In this document: piece after piece, positions 17,407-26,373 of the stretch
Position numbering within the stretch: position 1 is the stretch's first letter
Layout: every line of letters begins with the position of its first letter
From: Sphingomonas sp.
Lineage (GTDB): Bacteria; Pseudomonadota; Alphaproteobacteria; Sphingomonadales; Sphingomonadaceae
NCBI RefSeq assembly: GCF_019749955.1
Contig: NZ_JAIEPC010000008.1
Location: forward strand, 147,582 to 211,581
DNA: 64,000 nucleotides
Direction of reading: 5' to 3'
Made by a program: the position numbers and the translations under genes
Notes under the pieces: model-generated
Database searches by the model: none
Told to the model about the DNA's origin: nothing
The model's input: only the letters and a program-made list of their open reading frames with translations

Positions 17407-17870
17407 TCACTTTCTTCCTCGCCCGCGCCGATAATGGCGTGATCGGCGCCGACGGCAAAATCCCCTGGCGTTTGCCCGCCGACATGAAGCGGTTCAAGGC
17501 GATGACGATGGGCCTGCCGATGATCATGGGCCGCAAGACTTTCGAGAGCTTTCCGAAGCCGCTGCCGGGAAGGCGCCATATCGTCCTCACGCGCTGTCCG
17601 GATTGGCGCGCGGCAGGTGCGGAGCCAGCGCATGATCCGGACAGCGCGCTGGCGCTCTGCGGCGGCCCAGCGGCGGTGATCGGCGGCGCGGAGGTCTATG
17701 CGCTATTTCTGCCGCGCGCGACCCGGATCGAATTGACCGAAGTCCACATCACGCCACCGGGCGACGCGATCGTCCCGCCGTTCACCGGCTGGGGCGAGAT
17801 CGCGCGCGAGGATTTTGCCGCTGAGGGGGAACGCCCGGCCTATAGCTTCGTGACGCTCGCCCCCCTATAG
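17403..17870 (+). CDS. folA: dihydrofolate reductase
   Basis: Reduces dihydrofolate to tetrahydrofolate with NADPH, closing the thymidylate cycle with ThyA. The 155-residue protein has the N-terminal strand [14 protein letters not shown], the substrate-binding Asp27 in [10 protein letters not shown] and the GRKTFES cofactor loop. It begins with GTG inside the last codons of thyA (GTGTGA overlap), so translation is coupled. ribF follows after only three bases, extending the cofactor operon. Confidence 0.95.
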   Translation: MITFFLARADNGVIGADGKIPWRLPADMKRFKAMTMGLPMIMGRKTFESFPKPLPGRRHIVLTRCPDWRAAGAEPAHDPDSALALCGGPAAVIGGAEVYALFLPRATRIELTEVHITPPGDAIVPPFTGWGEIAREDFAAEGERPAYSFVTLAPL

Positions 17871-17873
17871 CCC

Positions 17874-18809
17874 GTGGCTATGGAGCGCCTTGACGGGGGT
17901 GCCGGGGTGCCCGAGGCTTTGCGCGGCGGCATCGTGGCGCTTGGCAATTTCGACGGCTTTCACCTGGGCCATCAGGCGGTCGTCGGGCGCGCGCGGGAGC
18001 GTGCGCAGGCCGAGCAGCGGCCGCTGCTGGTCGCGACCTTCGATCCGCACCCGGTGCGCTTCTTCAAGCCCGATGCAGCACCGTTTCGCCTGACGACACT
18101 CGACCAGCGCGCGCGGTTGTTCGCCGAAGCCGGGGCGGACGGCATGGTAGTGTTCGGCTTCGACGCCGCGCTCGCCGGGCTGACGGCGGAGGAATTCGTT
18201 GCGCAGCGGCTGGTGGCGGGGCTGGGCGTCGCGGGCGTGGTGACGGGCGACGACTTCACCTTTGGAAAAGGTCGCGGCGGCAATGTTTCCGTGTTGGCCG
18301 CGCTGGGGGAGCGCCACGGCTTCAGCGTCGACACGGTTTGCGCGGTCGGGGCAGGCGGCGAGGCGGTGTCGTCGAGCCGCATCCGCGATCTGCTCAAAAG
18401 CGGTGACCCGGCCGGGGCCGCCAAGCTGCTCACCCGCCCCTTCGCGATCGAGGGCGTGGTGCAGCACGGTGACAAGCTGGGCCGCACGATCGGCTATCCC
18501 ACCGCCAATGTGGCGCTCGGCACTTATCTGCGGCCCGCTTATGGCATTTACGCGGTGCGGGTGCGGCTCGACGATGGGCGCATTGTCGATGGCGCCGCCA
18601 ACCTTGGCATCCGTCCGACCTTCGATCCGCCCAAGGAACTGCTCGAAGCTTATCTCTTCGATTTCGCCGAGGATTTGTACGGGCGCACGATCGAGGTTGC
18701 CCTGATCGCGTATTTGCGGGCGGAAGCGAAGTTCGACGGGCTGGAGGCGCTGGTGGCGCAGATGGATGCCGATTGCGTGGCAGCGCGCGTGGTGCTGGCG
18801 GGGGGTTGA
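17874..18809 (+). CDS. ribF: bifunctional riboflavin kinase / FAD synthetase
   Basis: Makes FMN and then FAD from riboflavin. The N-terminal adenylyltransferase domain (about 18-175) has the nucleotide-binding FHLGH at 29-33 and SSSRIRDLL near 162-170; the C-terminal kinase domain (about 180-305) has GYPTANV. Starts at GTG 17874 or ATG 17880, three or nine bases after folA stops; I give the longer form. Operon with thyA-folA. Confidence 0.95.
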   Translation: MAMERLDGGAGVPEALRGGIVALGNFDGFHLGHQAVVGRARERAQAEQRPLLVATFDPHPVRFFKPDAAPFRLTTLDQRARLFAEAGADGMVVFGFDAALAGLTAEEFVAQRLVAGLGVAGVVTGDDFTFGKGRGGNVSVLAALGERHGFSVDTVCAVGAGGEAVSSSRIRDLLKSGDPAGAAKLLTRPFAIEGVVQHGDKLGRTIGYPTANVALGTYLRPAYGIYAVRVRLDDGRIVDGAANLGIRPTFDPPKELLEAYLFDFAEDLYGRTIEVALIAYLRAEAKFDGLEALVAQMDADCVAARVVLAGG

Positions 18810-18810
18810 G

Positions 18811-19144
18811 TTCACGCGAAGGCGCGAAGTTTCGCGAAGGGCGAGCAGATTTTGGTTCACGCGAAGGGCGCGAAGTTTCGCGAAGAGCGCGAAGGCTTTG
18901 GTTCACGCGGAGGCGCGGCGGCGCGGAGAAGAAGATTTCTGCGCGCAGAGGGCGCAGGGCACTTGCTCAACCCGTCTCGCGCCAGCGAGACCTTCATTCA
19001 TCGTCGAAGCGAGCGACTTGGTTTCGGCTACGCCGAAGGCCTGCCGCGACGCCCATTTCCTCCGCGTCTCCGCGTCTCCGCGCCTCCGCGTGGACTCACT
19101 TTTCTCTTCGCGCCCTTCGCGAAACTTCGCGCCCTTCGCGTGAA
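18811..19144. repeat. composite inverted repeat, GCGAAGGGCGCGAAG family
   Basis: No gene lies between ribF (ending 18809) and the MipA-like gene (ending 19173). The 5' half holds three direct TTCACGCG-headed units (18811, 18856, 18902). The second unit (18856-18894) is an inverted copy, with one mismatch, of 19106-19144. The third (GGAGGCGCGGCGGCGCGGAG) is roughly complementary to CTCCGCGTCTCCGCGCCTCC before 19091. Altogether the region could fold into one long hairpin of about 330 bases. It separates two convergent genes and may also end transcription. Confidence 0.75.
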
Positions 19145-19172
19145 CGGCTTCTTCTTCTGACCCCCGCGCGCC

Positions 19173-20051
19173 TCAGTTGAAGCGGAAGCGATAGCTCAGC
19201 GCAGCGCCGATCGACACCTGGTTGCGGCTGCCGAAGCGGCTGGTGGTGATTGGTGAACTCGCGGCCTGATCGATCAACCGGCTGTAGCTCGCAAAGACGG
19301 TGCCGTTCCATTTGCCGCCCAGCCGCCGCGACACGAAGCCCGATACGCCGACATCGTTCAGCCCCGCGCCCGGTTGATAGACCCGCAGTCCGCTGGTCAG
19401 CGCAGCGGCAGGCGTGACGCCATAATAATTGCGGAAATAGGTCGCGTCGGCGAAGCGGATGCGCCCGCCATAGCCGAGCGTCCATTTGCCCTTCAGCGCG
19501 ATCTTGCGCAGCGACAGATCGGCGAGCGTGCCGTTGTGGCCGCTCACTGCCTTGCGCACTTCGAGCTGGAGCGTGGTGAAGAGCGACGGCTGGTAGGCCA
19601 CGAAGCCGCCTGCTTCGACCGTGAAGTTGATCCGCCGCAGCCCCGGAAACACCGCGATGTCGCGCGTCGTGCGGCCGAATTCGGGGCGCAGGATCGGCCC
19701 TGCCCGCAGATGCCGCGTGTTGATCAGATTATAGCCGATGCCCTGCTGCACCGAGGCGAAGAATTGATTCTTGTAGCGGATGTCGAGCTGCGGAATCGGC
19801 AGGATGCGCAAGCCCTTGCTGCCCGGAAATTCGGGGACGGCAAGCAGGCCGGGGCCGAAATCAATCTGCCAGCCGGGCGGATAGGGGCCGAAGCTGAGCG
19901 GCGCGGGTTTGCGCGGCGGCTGGGGTGGCGGCGGCGCGGGCTGGTCCTGCGCCTCGATTGTCGCTTCGGCGATCACGGTTGCGGGCGGCGCCTCCTCGAC
20001 CGGTGCCGGTGCGCCAAGGGCCAGTGCCGCCAAAATCAGTCCACCCGTCAT
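19173..20051 (-). CDS. MipA/OmpV-like outer-membrane protein
   Basis: A 292-residue protein with a short signal-like start, a Pro-rich linker (about 38-52, runs of PPPPQPP) and a C-terminal region of alternating hydrophobic strands ending in Phe-Arg-Phe-Asn, as in outer-membrane beta-barrels of the MltA-interacting protein family. MipA scaffolds murein hydrolases and synthases in E. coli; other members are porin-like. The ATG at 20051 was chosen because the upstream open frame to 20489 runs through the divergent promoter and start of ileS. Confidence 0.8.
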   Translation of the reverse strand: MTGGLILAALALGAPAPVEEAPPATVIAEATIEAQDQPAPPPPQPPRKPAPLSFGPYPPGWQIDFGPGLLAVPEFPGSKGLRILPIPQLDIRYKNQFFASVQQGIGYNLINTRHLRAGPILRPEFGRTTRDIAVFPGLRRINFTVEAGGFVAYQPSLFTTLQLEVRKAVSGHNGTLADLSLRKIALKGKWTLGYGGRIRFADATYFRNYYGVTPAAALTSGLRVYQPGAGLNDVGVSGFVSRRLGGKWNGTVFASYSRLIDQAASSPITTSRFGSRNQVSIGAALSYRFRFN

Positions 20052-20174
20052 ATCGTCCCCGCTTGTTGGATCTTGCCACCCCCTACATTGCTTTTCCCCA
20101 ATCTCAAGCCGGATGACGCACCGCAACGCGATAGGCGTGACGAACGCTTTGCGACGCGGTAAGGCCTGCCCCCC

Positions 20175-23174
20175 ATGAGCGACACACAGACTACGCCGAA
20201 GGACTGGCGCGACACCGTCTTCCTGCCGAAGACCGATTTTCCGATGAAGGCGGGCCTCCCCCAGAAGGAGCCCGGCATTCTGGCGACGTGGCAGGAAGCC
20301 AAGCTCTACGATCGCCTGCGCGATGCCCGCCGCGGCCGCGAGAAGTTCATTTTCCACGACGGCCCGCCCTATGCCAATGGCGACATGCACATCGGCCATG
20401 CGCTCAACCATATCCTGAAGGACATGGTGGTCCGCACGCAGACCCTGCTCGGCAAGGATGCGCCCTATGTGCCCGGCTGGGATTGTCACGGCCTGCCGAT
20501 CGAATGGAAGGTCGAGGAGGAATATCGCAAGCGCAAGCGCAACAAGGACGAAGTCGACCCCGACGAGTTCCGCGCCGAATGTCGGGCCTATGCGCAGAAA
20601 TGGGTCGACATCCAGCGCGAGCAGCTAAAGCGGCTCGGCATCAATGCCGATTGGGATCACCCCTATCTGACGATGGATTTCCAGGCCGAAGCGACGATCG
20701 TATCGGAACTGATGAAATTCGCCGAGAGCGACCAGCTCTATCGCGGGGCCAAGCCGGTGATGTGGTCGCCGGTCGAAAAGACCGCGCTGGCGGAGGCCGA
20801 GATCGAATATGAGGATATCACGTCGACGCAGATCGACGTGGCGTTCGAGATTGTCGAGGCGCCCAACGCACCCGAACTGGTCGGCGCGCATGCGGTGATC
20901 TGGACGACGACGCCGTGGACGATCCCGGTGAACCAGGCTTTGGCTTACGGGCCGGAGATTTGGTATAATACCATCGTGTTGCAAAAAGCGACTTGGGACG
21001 GTCAACCTTATAGTCTTCCCCGAGCACAAGTCACCGATGGGCTGGGAATCAAAGTCGTCATTGCTGAGGACTTAGCGCTCGCCTTTCGGGATCGAATTGA
21101 TCCCCGAAGGAATGGCGGTAGAGGGTATGTGGCTGGCCAATACGGAACTCGATTCCAAGGCTCCGACCTCGTTGGTGCCACCGCCCGGCACCCGATGCAT
21201 GAACTCGGCGGGTTCTTCGCGAACCCCCGCCCCTTCCTGCCCGGCTATTTCGTCACCACCGACGCGGGCACCGGGCTCGTTCACATGGCGCCCGACCACG
21301 GCGAGGACGATTTCGCGCTGTGCAAGGTTTATGGCATCGACCCCGTGTTCGTCGTTGGTGCCGATGGCCGGTATCGCGAAAATTGGCCGTGGCTCGGTGG
21401 CGAGCCGCTGTCGGTCATCAACAACAAGCTCAACGCGCCCGACGGGCCGATCTGTAATGCACTTCGCGAGGCGAATGCTCTCCTTTCCGCGCGCAACGAT
21501 GAGAGCACGAGGCACAGCTATCCGCATTCGTGGCGGTCGAAGGCCAAGGTGATCTATCGCTGCACGCCGCAGTGGTTTGTGTCGATGGATAAACTTCTGA
21601 GCGGTGGGGAGGAGGCCCGTGTCTCGACTTCGCTCGACACTAACGGTGTGGAAAACATTGCCACCCAACCCCCGTTCGTCCCGAGCAACGTCGAGGGACA
21701 GGCCCCAAGCGATACGCTGCGCCACCGCGCCATGACCGCCATCGCCAACACCAAATTCATCCCCGAAAAGGGCCGCAACCGGCTCGGGTCGATGGTCGAG
21801 GGGCGGCCCGATTGGGTGTTGTCGCGCCAGCGCGCCTGGGGCGTGCCGATCACCTTGTTCGTCGATCGCAAGACCGGCAAATATCTCTGCGACGCGTCCG
21901 TCAACGCGCGGATCATCGCGGCGGTGCGCGAAGGCGGCGTTGATGCGTGGTCGGAGCGCAATGCATTCTTCTTCTTGAATGGCTTTGAAGAGAACGACGA
22001 TCCAAGCTTCATGAGGGCGCTTCATACAGACAATCTCAGGAAGATTGACGATTATGAGCGCGTCACCGACATTCTCGACGTGTGGTTCGACAGCGGCTGC
22101 ACCCATGCCTTCGTGCTCGAATCCGGCCGCTGGCCCGACCTGCAATGGCCCGCCGACCTCTATCTCGAAGGCAGCGACCAGCATCGCGGCTGGTTCCAGT
22201 CATCGCTGCTCGAGTCGTGCGGCACGCGCGGGCGGGCGCCCTACAAGACCGTGCTGACGCACGGCTTCACGATGGACCAAAAGGGCATGAAAATGTCCAA
22301 GTCGCTCGGCAACACGATCAATCCGCTCGATCTGATGCGCGATTATGGCGCCGACATCCTGCGGCTGTGGGCGTTGTCGGTCGATTTCACCGAGGATCAC
22401 CGCATCGGCGACGAAATCCTGAAAGGGGTCGCCGACCAGTATCGCAAGCTGCGCAACAGCTTCCGCTATCTGCTCGGCGCGCTGGAGGGTTTTGACGAGG
22501 CCGAGCGGGTGGCGGTGGCGGAAATGCCCGAGCTGGAGCGCTACATGCTCCATCTGCTGGCGGAGCTCGACGCCAAGCTGCGTACGGCGGTGAGCGACTT
22601 TGACTTCAACAGCTACACGCGGCTGCTGAGCGATTTCGCCAACAATGATCTGTCGGCCTTCTACTTCGATATCCGCAAGGATTCGCTTTATTGCGATGCG
22701 CCGGGGAGCCTCAAGCGCCGCGCGTGCCGCACCGTGTTCGACACGATGTTCCACGCGCTGGTGCGTTATGCGGCGCCGGTGCTGGTCTTTACGGCGGAAG
22801 AAGTATGGCAGACGCGCTATCCCGACAGCGAGAGCGTGCATCTGCTCGAGTGGCCGGTGCTTGAAGTGGCGCAAGCCGACGCGACGGTGTGGGCCGAAGT
22901 CCGCGCACTGCGCACGCAGGTGAACGAGGCGATCGAGCCGTTGCGCCGCGACAAATTGGTGCGCACCAGCATGGACGCCGAAGTCACCGTGCCCGCGCTG
23001 CCGCTGCCCGCCGATCTGCTCGCCGAGCTGTTCATCGTGGCGAGCGTCACGCAAGGGACCGCGGTCATTGTCACGCCGACCGCCTTCCACAAATGCGGCC
23101 GCTGCTGGCGGTTGCTGCCCGAAGTCGTTGAGGATGGCGATCTCTGCAACCGCTGCACTGAGGTGGTGGCATGA
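20175..23174 (+). CDS. ileS: isoleucyl-tRNA synthetase with an internal repeat-derived insertion
   Basis: Charges tRNA-Ile and edits misactivated valine. The 999-residue enzyme has HIGH at 72-75, the CP1 editing domain (about 180-440), KMSKS at 706-710 and a C-terminal zinc finger (Cys974, 977, 991, 994). Residues about 481-511 are encoded by a palindromic repeat (21615-21705) of the same family as three other repeats in the window, read through without a stop. This makes the protein longer than expected for the family. The essential motifs on both sides are intact, so the enzyme is presumably functional. The stop overlaps the lspA start (ATGA). Confidence 0.95.
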   Translation: MSDTQTTPKDWRDTVFLPKTDFPMKAGLPQKEPGILATWQEAKLYDRLRDARRGREKFIFHDGPPYANGDMHIGHALNHILKDMVVRTQTLLGKDAPYVPGWDCHGLPIEWKVEEEYRKRKRNKDEVDPDEFRAECRAYAQKWVDIQREQLKRLGINADWDHPYLTMDFQAEATIVSELMKFAESDQLYRGAKPVMWSPVEKTALAEAEIEYEDITSTQIDVAFEIVEAPNAPELVGAHAVIWTTTPWTIPVNQALAYGPEIWYNTIVLQKATWDGQPYSLPRAQVTDGLGIKVVIAEDLALAFRDRIDPRRNGGRGYVAGQYGTRFQGSDLVGATARHPMHELGGFFANPRPFLPGYFVTTDAGTGLVHMAPDHGEDDFALCKVYGIDPVFVVGADGRYRENWPWLGGEPLSVINNKLNAPDGPICNALREANALLSARNDESTRHSYPHSWRSKAKVIYRCTPQWFVSMDKLLSGGEEARVSTSLDTNGVENIATQPPFVPSNVEGQAPSDTLRHRAMTAIANTKFIPEKGRNRLGSMVEGRPDWVLSRQRAWGVPITLFVDRKTGKYLCDASVNARIIAAVREGGVDAWSERNAFFFLNGFEENDDPSFMRALHTDNLRKIDDYERVTDILDVWFDSGCTHAFVLESGRWPDLQWPADLYLEGSDQHRGWFQSSLLESCGTRGRAPYKTVLTHGFTMDQKGMKMSKSLGNTINPLDLMRDYGADILRLWALSVDFTEDHRIGDEILKGVADQYRKLRNSFRYLLGALEGFDEAERVAVAEMPELERYMLHLLAELDAKLRTAVSDFDFNSYTRLLSDFANNDLSAFYFDIRKDSLYCDAPGSLKRRACRTVFDTMFHALVRYAAPVLVFTAEEVWQTRYPDSESVHLLEWPVLEVAQADATVWAEVRALRTQVNEAIEPLRRDKLVRTSMDAEVTVPALPLPADLLAELFIVASVTQGTAVIVTPTAFHKCGRCWRLLPEVVEDGDLCNRCTEVVA
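21615..21705. repeat. palindromic repeat, GTTTCGAGC family (copy 3), inside ileS
   Basis: 21671-21704 (CCCGTTCGTCCCGAGCAACG then TCGAGGGACAGGCC) is the exact reverse complement of the right half of the intergenic copy at 32158-32239. 21615-21646 (GTCTCGACTTCGCTCGACAC) is the reverse complement of the other arm, with one difference. The repeat keeps the ileS frame open: codons 481-511. Confidence 0.88.
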
Positions 23175-23713
23175 AGCTCCCCGGCATTGGCTTGGCGACG
23201 GCGGGTGCCGCGTTCGGCCTCGATCAGCTCCTCAAATGGATCATGACCGGGCCGATGCAGCTCAACACGCTGGCCGCGCCCGTCGTCGATTTGCTGCCGA
23301 TTTTCCGCGTGCGCTTCGTCGCCAATGACGGCGTGTCGCTCGGGCTGCTGCGGGCAGGCTCTGACGAAACGCGCTGGGCGCTGGTGGCGATGACGGGCGC
23401 GATTGCGATTGGCGTGCTGGTGTGGCTGTGGCGCGAGCCCAAGCGTTGGGATCAGGCCGCGCTTGGTCTCGTGCTCGGCGGGGCGCTCGGCAATATCCTC
23501 GACCGGGTGCGACTGGGCTATGTCGTCGACTTCGCCGATCTGCACTTCGGCGACTGGAGCCCGTTTTTGGTCTTCAATCTGGGGGACGCGGCGATTACGG
23601 TGGGGGTACTCATCCTGCTGGCGCGCGCGCTGTTAATGCGCGACAAGGCGCCGGTGGGAGCACCGCAGGCGACTGCGGTGGAAAATGGATCGGTGGAGAA
23701 TGACAATGCGTAA
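23171..23713 (+). CDS. lspA: lipoprotein signal peptidase
   Basis: Signal peptidase II, an inner-membrane aspartyl protease that cleaves prolipoproteins after lipid attachment. The 180-residue protein has four hydrophobic segments and the two catalytic aspartates, Asp111 (GNILDRVRLG) and Asp139 (FNLGDAAI). The N-terminal conserved loop reads NDGVSLG. The C-terminal 25 residues are a polar tail. Coupled to ileS by ATGA, the classic ileS-lspA order, and followed by a lipoprotein gene that would be a substrate. Confidence 0.95.
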   Translation: MKLPGIGLATAGAAFGLDQLLKWIMTGPMQLNTLAAPVVDLLPIFRVRFVANDGVSLGLLRAGSDETRWALVAMTGAIAIGVLVWLWREPKRWDQAALGLVLGGALGNILDRVRLGYVVDFADLHFGDWSPFLVFNLGDAAITVGVLILLARALLMRDKAPVGAPQATAVENGSVENDNA

Positions 23714-24122
23714 ATTTGTGCCGGTCGCGGTGATGGTCGGCCTGTCGGTCGCGCTCGCCGGTTGCGGCGGTGGCAGCGGGCTGAAGCGCGCCAAGCCCGA
23801 TGAATATGCCGTCGCGCGCCAGGCGCCGCTCGTCATTCCGCCCGATTATGCGCTGGTGCCACCGCGCCCCGGTGCCGCGCGCCCGCAGGAAAACAACCCG
23901 AGCACGCTCGCGCTTGAAGCGCTGTTCGGTGGCGCGGCCGCGCGGAGCGTGGGCGAGCAGGCCGTGCTTAACAATGCCGGCGGCGACACGATTGCGCCGG
24001 GTGTGCGCTCCGAAGTCGGCGATCCCGAAACCAATGTCGTCGACAAGGGCGCGACGACGCGCGACATCGTCGCCGCCCCCGAAGGCGACGGCCAGAACGC
24101 AACGACGAAGACGCCGAAGTAA
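23706..24122 (+). CDS. DUF3035 lipoprotein (BamF-like)
   Basis: A 138-residue exported lipoprotein: a basic start, hydrophobic segment and lipobox LAGC, then a Pro-rich acidic domain containing IPPDYALVPPRPG, the hallmark of DUF3035, proposed in alphaproteobacteria to be a beta-barrel assembly machinery accessory (BamF). The ATG at 23706 has GGAG seven bases upstream; an ATG two codons earlier is less well spaced. The gene overlaps the end of lspA, so ileS-lspA-this gene form one unit. Confidence 0.8.
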   Translation: MRKFVPVAVMVGLSVALAGCGGGSGLKRAKPDEYAVARQAPLVIPPDYALVPPRPGAARPQENNPSTLALEALFGGAAARSVGEQAVLNNAGGDTIAPGVRSEVGDPETNVVDKGATTRDIVAAPEGDGQNATTKTPK

Positions 24123-24135
24123 GGTTATCCCGGAG

Positions 24136-24165
24136 GCGGGCCGCACCGGCTGGTGCAGCCCGCCT
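24136..24165. terminator. hairpin terminator between convergent genes
   Basis: A nearly perfect stem: GGCGGGC-C-GCACC, loop GGCT, GGTGC-A-GCCCGCC. It lies exactly between the DUF3035 stop (24122) and the TorF-type gene stop (24172), so it can serve both directions. No long T-run is visible. Confidence 0.7.
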
Positions 24166-24171
24166 GCGCGA

Positions 24172-24996
24172 TTAAAAGGCTGCGGTCAGTCCGACCACCA
24201 CGGTGCCGTTCGCGATCGAGCCACGATTGGCCTGCCCGCGCGTGAACTGCGGAAACAGATAGGCCGAGCCGCGCGTGGTGATGTCGGTGTCGATGTACGA
24301 CACGTTGAACGTCAGGTTCTTGTAAGTGACATCGCTGCCGAGCGACCAGTCGAGGTACGTTCCCGTCGGCGCCACGCTGGTGCCGTTCGGCCCCAGACCG
24401 GGATTGCCCCAGCTATGGCCGATATGCGCCTTCAGCGTGAACGGTGTCTTGGGAATGCCGACGGCGGCGTCGCCCGCGGCATAGATATTGTCCTCGCGAT
24501 CACCAACGCGGCTCTGCGGCGTGTTGGTGACGTTGCCCAGCGCGAGCTGCGGCGGCGCGTAATAGGCGCTACCGGTGAGGGACACCGGGCCGATCTGACC
24601 GGTGTATTTGCCGTAGAATTCGACATAATCGGTCAGCGTCGCGCCGCCCGGATAATTATACCAGGTCAGCCCGACATCGGCCGTGCCCGGCCCGAGCTTT
24701 CGCTTGTAGCCGCCGATCACGTCGAGTTCGAGGTTGGGACCGCCGAAGGTGCCCCAGCCAGCGAGGTTCGACGCGAACAGGCCGACATAAAGCCCGCTCT
24801 TGTGGCTGACGGTGAGCGTGGCCTGCAACGTCGGCTTGGTATCGGATTGCGAGACACCGCGCAGACGATAATCGCTGGCGAGCGTGACGCTGCCGTTGAT
24901 CGTGACCGGCGGTGGTGGATCGGTTTCGTCGGCAAGCGCCGGCGTGGCGGTAGCGGCGAGCACAAGCACGCCGAGAGTGGAGAGAGTGAAGCGCAT
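24172..24996 (-). CDS. TorF-family putative porin
   Basis: A 274-residue outer-membrane protein with a cleavable signal peptide (about 1-22, ending Ala-Leu-Ala). The mature part begins with the family hallmark VTLASDYRLRGVSQSD, continues as alternating beta strands and ends in Ala-Ala-Phe, a typical C-terminal barrel signature. TorF/Gcw_chp proteins are common in sphingomonads and are assumed to be porins. The ATG at 24996 follows a GGGGGA stretch; the frame is open further upstream without a domain. Confidence 0.85.
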   Translation of the reverse strand: MRFTLSTLGVLVLAATATPALADETDPPPPVTINGSVTLASDYRLRGVSQSDTKPTLQATLTVSHKSGLYVGLFASNLAGWGTFGGPNLELDVIGGYKRKLGPGTADVGLTWYNYPGGATLTDYVEFYGKYTGQIGPVSLTGSAYYAPPQLALGNVTNTPQSRVGDREDNIYAAGDAAVGIPKTPFTLKAHIGHSWGNPGLGPNGTSVAPTGTYLDWSLGSDVTYKNLTFNVSYIDTDITTRGSAYLFPQFTRGQANRGSIANGTVVVGLTAAF

Positions 24997-25161
24997 CGGA
25001 TCCCCCGAAATTGAGATGACGATGTCCCCGCCTGCTAGAGCCGCAGCCACATCTGTCAGGGACAAGTCCCTCGCGTAGCTTGACGACCTTAACGAGAGAC
25101 TGCCAATCGATGCTGCAATGCACAAGAAAAATCGGTCGCGGTGCCCGATTTGGGTAAGATG

Positions 25162-26373
25162 CTATGGTGTCAGGGCAACAGTTTGGCCCGCCCGAAAGCG
25201 CGCCAGTCCCGCGTCGAGATCGGCGATCAAGTCGTCGGGGTCTTCCAATCCGATCGACAAGCGCACCAGCGGTCCGGCGAAATCAGGCGTGGTCGCAGTG
25301 CGATAGCGCGCCGGATCGACCGGGATTGCGAGGCTTTCGAAGCCGCCCCAGCTATAGCCGAGGCCGAACAGTTCGAGCCCGTCGAGCAGCGCCGCGCGCG
25401 CGGCATCGCTGCCGCCGTTCAGCACGAAACCGAACAGCCCCGAGCTGCCCTTGAAGTCGCGGACGAAATGGTCGTGGCCGGGGCACGAGGGGAGCGCCGG
25501 GTGGAGCACCTGCGCGACTTCGGGGCGGGTACTCAGCCACTGGGCGATCTTCAGCGCGCTCGCCTGATGCTGTGCGAGGCGGATCGCCATTGTCCGTAGG
25601 CCCCGCGATCCGAGCCAGCACTCATCGGCGCTGGCAACCTGGCCGAGCTGAAAGCTGGTGTCGCGCAGCTTGGCGAAATGGCCGGGACCGGCGGTAACGC
25701 TGCCCAGCATCACATCCGAATGGCCTGCGACATATTTGGTGCAGGCGAGGATCGACAGATCAATGCCCTTTTCGATCGCCGGAAACAGCAAAGGCGTCGC
25801 CCAGGTATTGTCGAGCAAGGTCACGAGTCCGTGCGCCTTGGCGACGCCGACGATCGCGGGCACGTCCATCACCTCGAACGTCAGGCTGCCGGGGCTTTCG
25901 AGCAGGATCGCGCGCGTCGCCGGGCCGATGAGGTCGGCAATGCCTGCCCCGATCAATGGATCGTAAAAGCGCGTCGCGATGCCGAAGCGATTGAGCAGCC
26001 CGGTCGCCATGCTGCGCGTCGGATCATAGCTGCTGTCGGTGATCAGCACTTCGTCGCCGGGGACCAGCACTGATAGCAGAGCCGCCGCGATTGCCGCGAC
26101 GCCCGAGCAATAAAGGAATGTTCCTTCGGCGCCCGGCTCAAGCTCGGTCAGCGCATCGGCCAGACTCCACTGCGTCGGGGTGCCGCGCCGCCCGTAGAAG
26201 AGGCGGTGGTGCGTGTTGGCGCCGGCCGCGCGCATCTCGGCGACCGACTCGTACAGGATCGTCGAGGCGCGCCAGACGGGGACGTTGACGATGCCCCGCG
26301 TCCATTCCTCGCGTCGCCCGGCGGTGACGACGCGCGTCTTGTCGCGCCGTCCCCCGTGCCCGCCTTCGCTCAC
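25162..26373 (-). CDS. metC: PLP-dependent trans-sulfuration enzyme, cystathionine beta-lyase-like
   Basis: A 403-residue fold-type I PLP enzyme of the Cys/Met metabolism family, probably splitting cystathionine into homocysteine, pyruvate and ammonia. The PLP lysine is at about 213 in CTKYVAGHSD; the phosphate-binding Tyr and Arg lie in FYGRRGTPT (Tyr about 60); the tail has SIGLEDPDDL, usual for the family. It begins with GTG at 26373, overlapping the stop of the sulfurtransferase gene by four bases (GTGA), so both are made together. The exact reaction (beta-lyase versus gamma-lyase or synthase) is not proven by sequence. Confidence 0.85.
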   Translation of the reverse strand: MSEGGHGGRRDKTRVVTAGRREEWTRGIVNVPVWRASTILYESVAEMRAAGANTHHRLFYGRRGTPTQWSLADALTELEPGAEGTFLYCSGVAAIAAALLSVLVPGDEVLITDSSYDPTRSMATGLLNRFGIATRFYDPLIGAGIADLIGPATRAILLESPGSLTFEVMDVPAIVGVAKAHGLVTLLDNTWATPLLFPAIEKGIDLSILACTKYVAGHSDVMLGSVTAGPGHFAKLRDTSFQLGQVASADECWLGSRGLRTMAIRLAQHQASALKIAQWLSTRPEVAQVLHPALPSCPGHDHFVRDFKGSSGLFGFVLNGGSDAARAALLDGLELFGLGYSWGGFESLAIPVDPARYRTATTPDFAGPLVRLSIGLEDPDDLIADLDAGLARFRAGQTVALTP

